Assembly: GCA_900543155.1 (NCBI GenBank)
Contig: UQQN01000001.1
Span: 1-62,465 of the forward strand
Reading direction: 5' to 3'
Length of the DNA: 62,465 nucleotides
DNA from: an uncultured Prevotella sp.
GTDB taxonomy: Bacteria; Bacteroidota; Bacteroidia; Bacteroidales; Bacteroidaceae
Positions within the stretch are counted from its first letter, which is position 1, and every line of letters begins with the position of its first letter. A model generated the notes under the pieces. It worked only from the letters and a program-made list of their open reading frames with translations. It was not told the DNA's origin and ran no database searches. A program made the translations under genes and the position numbers. Below are positions 1 to 8,141 of the stretch, piece after piece.

Positions 1-168
1 AGGACACGCGAACCCCTGAGCAACGTGTGGCATTGCTCGCCTTGCTAAAGCGCCTAAAAGCAAAATATCCTCACGCAAGGATTTTGGGGCACAACCATTT
101 TAACAAGGGTAAGGCTTGCCCCCTGCTTTGACGCTGCACGCGAATATGCAAGCCTTTACATTCGTTAA
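1..168 (+). pseudogene. 3' end of N-acetylmuramoyl-L-alanine amidase, frameshifted by one base
   Basis: Reading from base 3, the frame gives DTRTPEQRVALLALLKRLKA and then YPHARILGHNHFNKGKACP, the C-terminal end of a zinc amidase of the Amidase_2 type as found in Bacteroidales (peptidoglycan amide bond hydrolysis). The GH and KACP residues fit the last zinc ligand region of the family. The frame then ends at TGA 129-131 after LL. If one C of the five-C run at 119-123 is dropped, the frame continues KACP-CFDAAREYASLYIR and stops at TAA 166-168; CFDA after KACP is what I expect from the family. Either the gene is broken, the C tract is variable, or the base is a sequencing error. The 5' part lies outside the window. 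Family call from recalled family patterns, not from a search. Confidence 0.65.
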
Positions 169-190
169 CTGCGTTTTAAGAAATATTTCG

Positions 191-259
191 AGTGACAAAG
201 TGACACCTAAGTTGTTAATTATCAATGATTTAATGTGTCACTTGTCACTTGTCACTTTT
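191..259. repeat. TGACA-type inverted repeat with triple 7-bp units
   Basis: The left arm AGTGACAAAGTGACAC (191-206) faces a right arm at 235-259 made of GTGTCACTT followed by two more GTCACTT units. The arms are complementary over about 15 bases with one slip, separated by 28 bases. A second copy with G:C changed to A:T in both arms lies at 18543-18610. It sits just behind the amidase end. Confidence 0.7.
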
Positions 260-388
260 GCTTTCACCCTAAGTTTTACGTATTATATAAGATTTTTATG
301 TAGAAAAATTTGGTGGATATGAAAATAAGTTGCAATTTTACGGCGAAATTGAAGATTTCAATTTTTCATTTTTTTTAATTTAGAAGTT

Positions 389-420
389 AACCTCCCATCT
401 GTGAAGATCGGAGGTTTTTT
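389..420 (+). terminator. Stem-loop with T-run
   Basis: AACCTCC (389-395) pairs with GGAGGTT (410-416), with an inner ATCT/AGAT stem, followed by six T. It would end transcription coming from the amidase side before the receptor gene. The rest of 169-552 holds the TGACA palindrome, an AT-rich stretch and no credible gene; I found no clear TAnnTTTG promoter in front of the receptor gene. Confidence 0.7.
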
Positions 421-552
421 CGTTTTCTCAGTTGGCGCGTGGCAACCATGAACCCCATTGATTGCATTAAAACGGAATGAGCACGAGGGGGAGTAGGTAT
501 TCTCCCTAAATTCCGCTACTCTATCATAAAACATATAAACACTCACAAACGC

Positions 553-2964
553 ATGAATCCACTTTACACGACCTTGGTATGCTCGGTGTGCTGCATGAAT
601 GTAATGGCACAAAGCATCAATAACATAACAGGACGTGTGCAAGATGCCACAGGAGCACCTTTGCACAAAGTTGATGTTTTCCTATTTAACACTAAAGACA
701 CCGTATTGATAGGTCAAACACAATCTGACGTAAATGGTAACTTTTCATTAAAGAACGAAACAAAACTCGATGCCTTTTTGCTTGCCCAGTGCGAAGGGTT
801 CTTACCTGTAACGCAAAAGGTAGATAAAGAGATGATAGGCATTAAATTATATAAGGACATCACCCACTCTTTGGGCGAAGCCGTGGTTAGTGTCACCAAG
901 AAATCGACATTAAAACACGAAGCCGATCGTTTTATATTTACTCCAAGAGGTTTAGACCTTGAAGTGCCTACAGCCTACGATGTGCTTAAACATGTTCCTT
1001 TGCTCAATGTGGAAGGTAGTTCATTTAGTGTGATGGGCAAAGGTGCATCTACCATCTACATTAACGGACGCAAGCCCATTGAACAAGATGCTGCGTTATT
1101 AGAGAAACTGCGCAGTATTAACCCCGAACAGATTGCCAAAATCGAAATTATCACCTCGCCTGGTGCCTCAAAGAAAGCCTCAACCAAAGGTGCCATTATC
1201 AACATTATCATCAAGCGCAATGATGTGGGTTGGGCGGGTAGTTCAAACACAGAGTTAAGTTATAAGAATAAATGGTCTGAAAGCGAGAACTTAAGTTTGC
1301 GTTATGGTAAAAACAAATTTAACGCCTCAATTTACTTAAATGCTTCTAACAAACAATGGAAGTATAAAGCCATCGAAAACTTCGACTATTTAGCATTGGG
1401 CAAAAGCGTGCACAACGAATATAACAATGGTGGACGCTCTAATGCTTTGGGCGGAAGTGTGGACCTGTCATACGACTTTAATGCCTCGCACAAAATTGGT
1501 CTTTCTGGGAGTTTGAGTGCTGACTATAGCAAGGCGAACTATGGCATTTCAACAGAAACGACCCTGACTGATTTGCCCACCGCCTTATCGCGTACCGACA
1601 GAAACCAAAGTATGCCTTTCAACAAAAAGCCCGACTATGGTGTATTAGGCTATTACACATGGACTACCGACAAGAAAGGCAGCATGCTCAACATTGACAT
1701 CGACCACTCTGCCTACACTATGAAGAGAACGGCAAACTACGCATTTTCTAATTTAACAGAAGCCGAATTTGTGCCTTATAGCGTCTACCAAGAGTACCGA
1801 CGCAATGAGGCTCAAAGCACCAATGCAAAAGCGAATTACAATTGGAACATCAACGATAACAACGCATTTGAAACGGGTTACGAACTGAATGCCAGCAAAA
1901 TAACGAATCGTTACAAACGCGAAAACAACATTGTTGATCCCACTGAACCATTCACACCTGCCTACGATGGGGCATTCAGCTACAAAGAAAATGTGCAATC
2001 GCTATTTGCCAGCTACAAACGCACATGGTCGGACGTGGTGTCTTCAATCATCGGTTTGCGTGCAGAATATGCTTATCGAAAGGGGATGCAGACGTCAGAG
2101 AACGTAAACTTTAAGCACCACGAATTAGATTGGTTTCCCTCTGCCAGCTTCGATTTTGAATTTGTTGAAGATAAGCACGACCTTACCTTAGCGTATTCGC
2201 GAACTGTAGGTCGTCCGTTTATGACAACGCTCGACCCATTTCGTTATTGGAACAGCGAAACAAGCTACACCACGGGTAATCCTAATTTAAAGCCTTACTT
2301 CATAGACAATGTGGATGTTTACTACACGTTGTTCGAAGACTACATCTTCAACTTTAATTTTATCCACAGCAAAAATGACATAGCGGAATATGCTTACCAA
2401 GATGGTGCAGGACACACGCTCTCTACCTACGACAATTTTGGCAAAACATTTGACTACACACTAAGTTTTGAACTAAACAAATCGCTCTTCAACGGAGTGT
2501 GGAGAATTAAGCCTAGCATTTCGGGATGGTACACAAAAGACATAACCCAAAAGACCAATGCCGACGGCACGTCATTCGACAATTCATATTTCTCAGGTGA
2601 CATTTCATTCATCTCTACTGTGCGTTTGTCAAAACGCAAACGTTGGAATGCGGAGGTTTATGCAAGCGGTTCGACTGCCTTTAAGGGCATAGGAAAAAAC
2701 AAGGTTGCTTCTTATCACGTGTCTGGTTCATTAACCAAGATATTCGATTTTGGAGGTGTATTACAGTTCACCGCTGTCAACTTATTCGGTTCTGATATGC
2801 ACGAACGTTGGTCATACCGAACAGACTACTATGCAGTGAATAGCCGAAACATTACCAACAATCGCCTCATCATGGTTAGCTTCTCTGTTCCCTTTGGCAA
2901 AAGCCGAATCCGCGGTGCCGCCTATAAAAATAGTAATAAGCTAAATAGCAAGGTAAAATGTTAA
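553..2964 (+). CDS. TonB-dependent receptor, outer membrane beta-barrel family
   Basis: An 803-residue outer-membrane protein. The first ~20 residues form a signal peptide ending MAQS. Residues ~25-110 are a carboxypeptidase-D regulatory-like domain (ITGRVQDATGAPLHKVDVFL). Residues ~130-225 form a plug-like domain (AYDVLKHVPLLNVEGSSFSV ... YINGRKPI ... IEIITSPGA). The remainder is a beta-barrel rich in alternating aromatic strands, ending in a segment typical of the OMP_b-brl_3 family. No SusD-like partner lies next to it, so the substrate cannot be read from context. The ATG at 553 begins a good signal peptide. It converges on the sulfatase gene downstream, with a palindromic element between. 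Family is clear; substrate unknown. Confidence 0.88.
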   Translation: MNPLYTTLVCSVCCMNVMAQSINNITGRVQDATGAPLHKVDVFLFNTKDTVLIGQTQSDVNGNFSLKNETKLDAFLLAQCEGFLPVTQKVDKEMIGIKLYKDITHSLGEAVVSVTKKSTLKHEADRFIFTPRGLDLEVPTAYDVLKHVPLLNVEGSSFSVMGKGASTIYINGRKPIEQDAALLEKLRSINPEQIAKIEIITSPGASKKASTKGAIINIIIKRNDVGWAGSSNTELSYKNKWSESENLSLRYGKNKFNASIYLNASNKQWKYKAIENFDYLALGKSVHNEYNNGGRSNALGGSVDLSYDFNASHKIGLSGSLSADYSKANYGISTETTLTDLPTALSRTDRNQSMPFNKKPDYGVLGYYTWTTDKKGSMLNIDIDHSAYTMKRTANYAFSNLTEAEFVPYSVYQEYRRNEAQSTNAKANYNWNINDNNAFETGYELNASKITNRYKRENNIVDPTEPFTPAYDGAFSYKENVQSLFASYKRTWSDVVSSIIGLRAEYAYRKGMQTSENVNFKHHELDWFPSASFDFEFVEDKHDLTLAYSRTVGRPFMTTLDPFRYWNSETSYTTGNPNLKPYFIDNVDVYYTLFEDYIFNFNFIHSKNDIAEYAYQDGAGHTLSTYDNFGKTFDYTLSFELNKSLFNGVWRIKPSISGWYTKDITQKTNADGTSFDNSYFSGDISFISTVRLSKRKRWNAEVYASGSTAFKGIGKNKVASYHVSGSLTKIFDFGGVLQFTAVNLFGSDMHERWSYRTDYYAVNSRNITNNRLIMVSFSVPFGKSRIRGAAYKNSNKLNSKVKC

Positions 2965-2972
2965 GTATTAAG

Positions 2973-3298
2973 TTTTCGGATTTAGTCAAGACGCCCTGAA
3001 TTATCGTGCAAACCGAATGCAATCAAGCTTGCTTGAATTGCTGAGGTGCAGCCGATAATGCACGCCCTGAAAGGGCAGCAGCGCCTAGCCCAGGGCAAGC
3101 GAAGCGACACCCTGGGTTACGAATTGCCATAGCATTGACGCCCTGTAAGGGCAAAAGCATTCGGTGTTGAATAATTTATTTAAAGCTTCTGCCCTTACAG
3201 GGCGACACTAACGAACGTACTTTGACCCAGGGTATCGCTTCGCTTGCCCTGGGCTATGTGCTGTTGCCCCTTCAGGGCGTCTTGACTGAATCCGAAAA
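2973..3298. mobile_element. MITE-like long palindromic element with 28-bp terminal inverted repeats
   Basis: The ends 2973-3000 and 3271-3298 are inverted repeats matching at 27 of 28 positions (TTTTCGGATTTAGTCAAGAC at the left end). Directly outside both ends stands TTAAG (2968-2972 and 3299-3303), which looks like a 5-bp target duplication. Inside, a second level of arms pairs over about 90 bases (CGCCCTGAA, TAGCCCAGGGCAAGCGAAGC, ACCCTGGGT, CGCCCTGTAAGGGCA). The left arm alone carries an extra 71 bases (2991-3061) bounded by repeated ACGCCCTGAA. No transposase is encoded. It sits between two convergent stop codons and could also stop transcription from both sides. Confidence 0.82.
3001..3061. 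repeat. Small palindrome nested in the left arm of the element
   Basis: The segment between two ACGCCCTGAA copies (2991-3000 and 3062-3071) is itself self-complementary at its ends (TTATCG near 3001, CGATAA near 3053) and has a central GCAAT-CAAGC / GCTTG-AATTGC hairpin. The matching right arm lacks it, so it is an insertion or expansion after the parent palindrome formed. Confidence 0.6.
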
Positions 3299-3303
3299 TT
3301 AAG

Positions 3304-5265
3304 TTATTTATCTTTTGTCATTCCATGCTGCACCATATACTCGGTTGTTTGGAGCAAGGGGAAAACATAGGACTTGAGTTGCTGAAAATCGGGACCAAAG
3401 GTTGCAGGGCGCGGTTTGCCATTGGGCGCAAGATGATAACAATATTCGCGCTGATCCTCGGCATTATACACATAGAGGGCAGTGGCGTTGCGAGCAGCAA
3501 TGGTTTTGTCGGCTGTGTAGAAAGCTGCAGGACGCGGTGCATCGTGCAGGAGGTCGAGACCAAAGTTGTTTTGCACATAGGGTTGGCGCAAAAGTCCTAA
3601 GATGGTGGGTGCCACGTCTACTTGTCCGGTAAACTGGGTGCGCTGCTCGGGCTTTAACCACGAGGCATGGAAGATGAGCGGGATGTGATTGAACGACTCG
3701 GGCAACTCACAATCTGCCTGTCCCACCATTTTGCCATGATCGCCCAAGAATACAAAAAGCGTGTTTTTTGCCCACGGCTCTTTCTGCACCTCGCGCATAA
3801 AGGCTCCGATGCAATGGTCGGCATAACGCACAATTTGCTGTTCGGGGGTGAGTTTGGGGTCGTTGAACGCTTGGGGGATGACGTAAGGCGGATGGTTGCT
3901 TATGGTGAGCAAGGTGGCAAAGAAGGGACGATGTTGGGCTGCATGACGACGCAACACGGGGAGGGCGTAGGTGAAGAGGTAATCGTCGGGTACGCCAAAA
4001 TGATTGACTACCTTTTCGCGCGGATAATTCTCTTGTGCATAGATTTCGTCGTAGCCATTGGTGCGAAGAAAGGCATTCATATTGTCGTATTGACTCTCGT
4101 GCGTCATAAAGAACATTGTGCTGTAGCCTGCTTTTTGCAACACAGTGGGCAACCCTGAGTATACGGGTATGCTGGTTCCCTTCATGGCATTGCGAAACAT
4201 AATAGAGGGGAATGAATAGAGCGTGGCATAGAGTCCGTGGTTGGTGTGGTTGCCTGCCGAATAGCAATTAGAAAAGCTCAGGGAGTGGTGGTAGAGCGAA
4301 TCTAAATTAGGGGTTAGTGCATGGGGATTGCCAAAGGCGCCCATGAGTTTGGCTGACATGGATTCCATTAACACTACTACCACATTTTGACGAGTGGGTT
4401 TGCCCTCGGGACGCACTTGACGGGCGATAGGCGAGAGTCCGTCAATGCCCTTTCTGCCATAGAGTTGCTGCACTTGTGCCACGGCTTGTGCTGGGGGCAT
4501 GAGGTGGAGGGTGCGATTTTCGGGACGCATGGCATCGAGTGTGCTGTTTAGCAAGCTGAACATGGGGTTGACACCTACGTTATTGAGCACCGGACTGGTG
4601 CAGAAATAGGCTGCGCTCACCTTGATGGGGTTGTAACCCAAACGTCCGCGTATGCCTAAGAAGCAAGCCCCTAACAGCACCAATGTGAGGGGAAGGGTGA
4701 GGAGTTTTTGGCGAAGTGGGTAAGCCGTAGTTGACACTGCGCGGAGTTGGCTTGCGATGTATTGCTTGCGCAAGAAACGAAGCATCCAAACAAATGCTGC
4801 AATGGCTATGAAATAGCAGGCTATGTAGAGGTAGTAGGAGGCTTCGCCAAATATCATACCTAAGGTGGTGCCACCATATTCTGCCCAATTCCAGATGGAG
4901 GCATTGAGCATTTTGGTGAAGTAGTTGAAGTAGGGAATATTGCCTGCCTCTGCCATGAACACAAGGGCATAGAACACGCCATACCACACATTAAGGGCTC
5001 GGTATATCCAATGCTTCGACCACCCTACCCCTGCCATTACGCAAACTACAACGAGGGGAAGGGCGGTGACGTAACAGGCTATGACGTTGTCGAACCACAC
5101 GCCACGTAAAAAAGCGGTGGCGATAAGGTGGGGCTGACCTGACACATCGGGGGTGAGTTGGTGTGCCACTGTGAAATAGAACACAAGGCGGAACAGACTC
5201 ATTATGACCAATGCCACTACATGCACTAATAGCACATAACTGAGGGGTTTGAGATATTGCTTCAT
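3304..5265 (-). CDS. Sulfatase-fold membrane phosphotransferase (LTA synthase-like)
   Basis: About 653 residues from the ATG at 5265; an in-frame GTG at 5328 would add 21 residues, but that stretch overlaps a terminator hairpin and the ATG starts directly at the first membrane segment (MKQYLKPLSYVLL). The N-terminal ~230 residues carry five or so membrane spans. The C-terminal half is an extracytoplasmic sulfatase/alkaline-phosphatase fold (PF00884 type) with NVVVVLMESMSAKLMGAFGN, a nucleophile region GNHTNHG and FVFLGDHGK as metal-binding parts. Family members move phosphoglycerol or phosphoethanolamine onto surface polymers or lipids; which one cannot be told here. Single gene after the GH20 gene, with a terminator between. 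Confidence 0.85.
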   Translation of the reverse strand: MKQYLKPLSYVLLVHVVALVIMSLFRLVFYFTVAHQLTPDVSGQPHLIATAFLRGVWFDNVIACYVTALPLVVVCVMAGVGWSKHWIYRALNVWYGVFYALVFMAEAGNIPYFNYFTKMLNASIWNWAEYGGTTLGMIFGEASYYLYIACYFIAIAAFVWMLRFLRKQYIASQLRAVSTTAYPLRQKLLTLPLTLVLLGACFLGIRGRLGYNPIKVSAAYFCTSPVLNNVGVNPMFSLLNSTLDAMRPENRTLHLMPPAQAVAQVQQLYGRKGIDGLSPIARQVRPEGKPTRQNVVVVLMESMSAKLMGAFGNPHALTPNLDSLYHHSLSFSNCYSAGNHTNHGLYATLYSFPSIMFRNAMKGTSIPVYSGLPTVLQKAGYSTMFFMTHESQYDNMNAFLRTNGYDEIYAQENYPREKVVNHFGVPDDYLFTYALPVLRRHAAQHRPFFATLLTISNHPPYVIPQAFNDPKLTPEQQIVRYADHCIGAFMREVQKEPWAKNTLFVFLGDHGKMVGQADCELPESFNHIPLIFHASWLKPEQRTQFTGQVDVAPTILGLLRQPYVQNNFGLDLLHDAPRPAAFYTADKTIAARNATALYVYNAEDQREYCYHLAPNGKPRPATFGPDFQQLKSYVFPLLQTTEYMVQHGMTKDK

Positions 5266-5301
5266 TTTTTCGGGGAAATAAGGAACTAAAGAACAATGAA
5301 A

Positions 5302-5342
5302 ATCGGATTTAGCAAGAGGACGAGCCACTTGCCAAATCCGAT
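5302..5342 (-). terminator. Terminator of the GH20 gene
   Basis: ATCGGATTTAGCAAG (5302-5316) pairs with CTTGCCAAATCCGAT (5328-5342), 14 of 15 pairs, and on the minus strand is followed by TTTTC. It lies between the GH20 stop and the sulfatase ATG at 5265 and overlaps any longer start of the sulfatase gene. Confidence 0.8.
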
Positions 5343-5410
5343 GTAATGACTCACAAGGCGCAAATTGCCTTGCAATTATACATTATACCTTGTACATTAT
5401 ACATTATCTT

Positions 5411-7582
5411 CTAGTATTGCATGGAGAAGGTTATGCCACGGCGCATCATGTCCTTTAATACGGGCGAAAGACGCTTGAGGAAGCCGTCCCACGAACGCAC
5501 ATTATTAGGACTCCATCCCACCTCTGAGAGTGCCAAGGCACGCGGATAGGCTTGGTAGTAAATGCGCTCAGGGCTATTGATACACTCACTCCAAAGTGTT
5601 CCGGCAACACCAAAGAGATTGTTCTTCTCAAACTCAGGACCCATGCCCCATGAGGGATCAAGTTCATAGCTACGCTTGAGGGTAATAATAGGCATACCCC
5701 AGTTTACCTCGGGCATATCGCCCCCCTTCATAGGATAGTCGAGGTAACAGTGTTCGCCAGGACAAAGCATAATTTTGGCATTGTTTGCCACGGCTGCTTC
5801 AAGCGCACGCTTAGTAAGTCCATGACGCCAAGAGAAGGTTACGCAACCAGGCTGAATCTTCTTAAAGTCGGTTTCGTACCAGAACATGGGGGTTTTGTTA
5901 TACTTGGTGCGCAAGGTGTCAATTACACGATTAAACATGTACTCTTGCAAACGCCAATTCTCTGAGCGGTCGGTGGTGGTAATGCCGAGTTCTTTCTTTA
6001 ATGCCTTGCAGCTGTCGCAGTGTGTCCAACAGTCGAGAGCGGGATTACCAGCCTCATCACCTCCTAAGTGGATGTAGGGTGAGGGGAAGATGTCTGCCAA
6101 TTCGCGGAATACGTTACCCAAGAATTCGAAAGTAAACTCGCTACCAGGGCAGAGCAGATTGTCGGACACGCCACAGGTGGTGCGGATGGGTACTTGCTTT
6201 TTGCCACAAGTGAGTTCGGGGAATACGTGAATGGCTGCTACTTCGTGACCAGGCATTTCGATTTCGGGAACTACTTGCACATGATATTGTGCAGCATAGG
6301 CTACGAACTCGCGCATTTGCTCTTGGGTGTAGTATCCAGAGATGGGTACTAACATATCGTCCATACCTACACGCGAAGAGGCTTTTGCAGTGAGCTCAGG
6401 ATATTTTTTGATTTCGATTCGCCATGCTTGGTCGTCGGTGAGGTGAAGGTGAATGGTGTTGTATTTGTAACGTGCCATTTCGGGTACAAATGCCTTGAGG
6501 TCTTCGAAGGGGATGAAAGTGCGACAAGGGTCGAGCATCAACTCACGGATGTGGGTGCGGGGTGCATCTTCGATGCAGAGTTGAGGAATTGCCTCGCAAC
6601 AAGCTGAGGTACCATCGCCACGCATGAGTTGGTCGAGGGTCATTAAGCCATAGAACACGCCTTGGGCGGTTTTGCCTTGAATTTCTACGCCTTTTTCATT
6701 GATTTGCAACACGTAGGCTTCAGAGTCGTCGAGGGTTTTGTCGATGCCTAATGTAATTGTGGCACGACCTGCGAGTTTGGGATTCTTTACCTTAGGTAAG
6801 CGTTCGCGCAAGATACGCTCTGCTTGCATACATTCGTTTGCCAAACCTTCGGCGGCTATCACCTCCCACACTTTGTTAAGGCTGAGTGGTGAACCGTCTA
6901 ATACTTTTAAGCTAACGGGTTGGGGCAAGAGAACCTCGGCGGGGTTGCAAAGGCGGTTTTGATTTTCGGGGGTGCTAAAGAAACGACTCCAACCTGCTGC
7001 CTTGCGATATTTGAGTTCACTGCCACGAGGCACAATGAGTTTTACTTTTTTACGATCGATACCCTCGAATGCTGATACGGCAGCTACAGGAGGTTCGGCT
7101 GCATTGACACGAACGGTGCGCAACCCTTTTAAGCGAGCAAAAGAAAATTCACCCAACATGGGAGTACCCTCGATTGTAATTTCTTTTAGGTTCTCGCAAC
7201 TTGAAAAGGCTGCATCGCCTACTCGAGTTACCGACTTGGGCAAGGTGATTTTACGAAGTGAGTGACATGCATAGAATGCCTGCGAACCTATGCTCTTTAC
7301 TTGTGTGGGGAGCACGATGCTCTCGAGCACAGGACGAGAGTGGAAGGCATTATTGGGGATGACTTCGCAATCTGCCATGCTGAGGTCGACATGGCGGAGT
7401 TGATAACAGAGGTCGCGCAACTGACGAAAGTCGGAGTTGCCACTCGTAGAGAGTTGACCTGTAAGTTTTAGGTCGGTTGCTGCAGCTTTTTGCTCAGGCT
7501 TGAGGTCGTTCATACGAACCACAGTCTGTGCCGAGAGCGAGAGTGAAAGTACGCTGGCTGCAAGGGTTAGGAATAATTTCAT
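5411..7582 (-). CDS. Secreted GH20 beta-N-acetylhexosaminidase with BspA-type LRR domain
   Basis: A 723-residue exported enzyme. Signal peptide at residues 1-19 (cleavage near LSAQT). Residues ~45-190 are BspA-like leucine-rich repeats (LPTQVKSIGSQAFYACHSLR, LPKSVTRVGDAAFSSCENLK). Residues ~215-335 match the GH20 N-terminal alpha/beta domain, and ~340-700 the catalytic TIM barrel. HLGGDEAGNP holds the catalytic Asp509-Glu510 pair of family GH20, which use the substrate N-acetyl group in catalysis. The likely role is removing terminal GlcNAc/GalNAc from host or cell-wall glycans. An LRR module ahead of GH20 is unusual and may bind protein or cell surface. The 94-base leader contains four ATTGA-type repeats. 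Confidence 0.9.
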   Translation of the reverse strand: MKLFLTLAASVLSLSLSAQTVVRMNDLKPEQKAAATDLKLTGQLSTSGNSDFRQLRDLCYQLRHVDLSMADCEVIPNNAFHSRPVLESIVLPTQVKSIGSQAFYACHSLRKITLPKSVTRVGDAAFSSCENLKEITIEGTPMLGEFSFARLKGLRTVRVNAAEPPVAAVSAFEGIDRKKVKLIVPRGSELKYRKAAGWSRFFSTPENQNRLCNPAEVLLPQPVSLKVLDGSPLSLNKVWEVIAAEGLANECMQAERILRERLPKVKNPKLAGRATITLGIDKTLDDSEAYVLQINEKGVEIQGKTAQGVFYGLMTLDQLMRGDGTSACCEAIPQLCIEDAPRTHIRELMLDPCRTFIPFEDLKAFVPEMARYKYNTIHLHLTDDQAWRIEIKKYPELTAKASSRVGMDDMLVPISGYYTQEQMREFVAYAAQYHVQVVPEIEMPGHEVAAIHVFPELTCGKKQVPIRTTCGVSDNLLCPGSEFTFEFLGNVFRELADIFPSPYIHLGGDEAGNPALDCWTHCDSCKALKKELGITTTDRSENWRLQEYMFNRVIDTLRTKYNKTPMFWYETDFKKIQPGCVTFSWRHGLTKRALEAAVANNAKIMLCPGEHCYLDYPMKGGDMPEVNWGMPIITLKRSYELDPSWGMGPEFEKNNLFGVAGTLWSECINSPERIYYQAYPRALALSEVGWSPNNVRSWDGFLKRLSPVLKDMMRRGITFSMQY

Positions 7583-7587
7583 AGTTG

Positions 7588-7664
7588 ATTTATTGAAAAG
7601 GGAGTTATTGAAGAAGTTAGGGGGAGTTATTGAGGGGAAGTTTTGGAAAGTTATTGAAGAGAAG
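7588..7664. repeat. Four copies of an AGTTATTGA repeat in the GH20 leader
   Basis: ATTTATTGA at 7588 and AGTTATTGA at 7603, 7625 and 7649, each followed by an A/G-rich run. On the coding (minus) strand they read TCAATAACT followed by a pyrimidine run. They fill the whole spacer between tsaE and the GH20 start. Confidence 0.65.
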
Positions 7665-7676
7665 ATTTCCCAACCC

Positions 7677-8090
7677 TTAAAAACTAATTACGCGACTACC
7701 ATCTTCTTGTTCTTCAATTGTCACTTTCACGGCATCGCCAGGAAGGACCTCTTCAATAAGTTCGGGCCATTCTATGAAGCATACGGCACCTGAGTAGAAG
7801 TAATCTTCGTAGCCCATATCGTATACCTCATCGAGTTTTTTAATGCGGTAAAAATCGAAGTGGTAAATAAGTTCGCCTGTATTGTCTGAGCGATACTCAT
7901 TGACAATGCTAAAGGTGGGCGAGTTGACCACATCGGTCACACCGAGCGCCTCGCACACTGCCTTAATAAAAGTGGTTTTGCCTGCACCCATCTTGCCATA
8001 AAAAGCAAAAACAGTGTTTTGGTCCATAGCCTCAATAAAAGCTTTGGCTGCAGCAGGCATATCTGCCAAACTATTTATCTTAATTTCCAT
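7677..8090 (-). CDS. tsaE: tRNA threonylcarbamoyladenosine biosynthesis protein TsaE
   Basis: 137 residues, usual length for TsaE. The P-loop [13 protein letters not shown] lies at about residues 31-43, followed by the family motif [10 protein letters not shown] and later YHFDFYRI and CFIEWPE. TsaE is the ATPase that works with TsaB and TsaD to place threonylcarbamoyl on A37 of ANN-decoding tRNAs. It lies between cysC (51 bases upstream) and the GH20 gene (94 bases downstream), all on the minus strand; no own promoter is evident, so co-transcription with cysC is plausible. Confidence 0.95.
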   Translation of the reverse strand: MEIKINSLADMPAAAKAFIEAMDQNTVFAFYGKMGAGKTTFIKAVCEALGVTDVVNSPTFSIVNEYRSDNTGELIYHFDFYRIKKLDEVYDMGYEDYFYSGAVCFIEWPELIEEVLPGDAVKVTIEEQEDGSRVISF

Positions 8091-8141
8091 TTTCTAAAAT
8101 TATTCTATTTAAGAGATTCTCTAATCTGTGCGTTTTTACAC

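Noticed and set aside
116..322. 68-codon frame behind the amidase
   Set aside because: It overlaps the amidase end and the TGACA palindrome, has no family resemblance and no promoter.
3667..4158. 163-codon plus-strand frame inside the sulfatase gene
   Set aside because: Antisense shadow of the LTA-synthase-like coding sequence.
5266..5328. N-terminal extension of the sulfatase from GTG 5328
   Set aside because: It would overlap the GH20 terminator hairpin, and the ATG at 5265 begins directly at the membrane segment.
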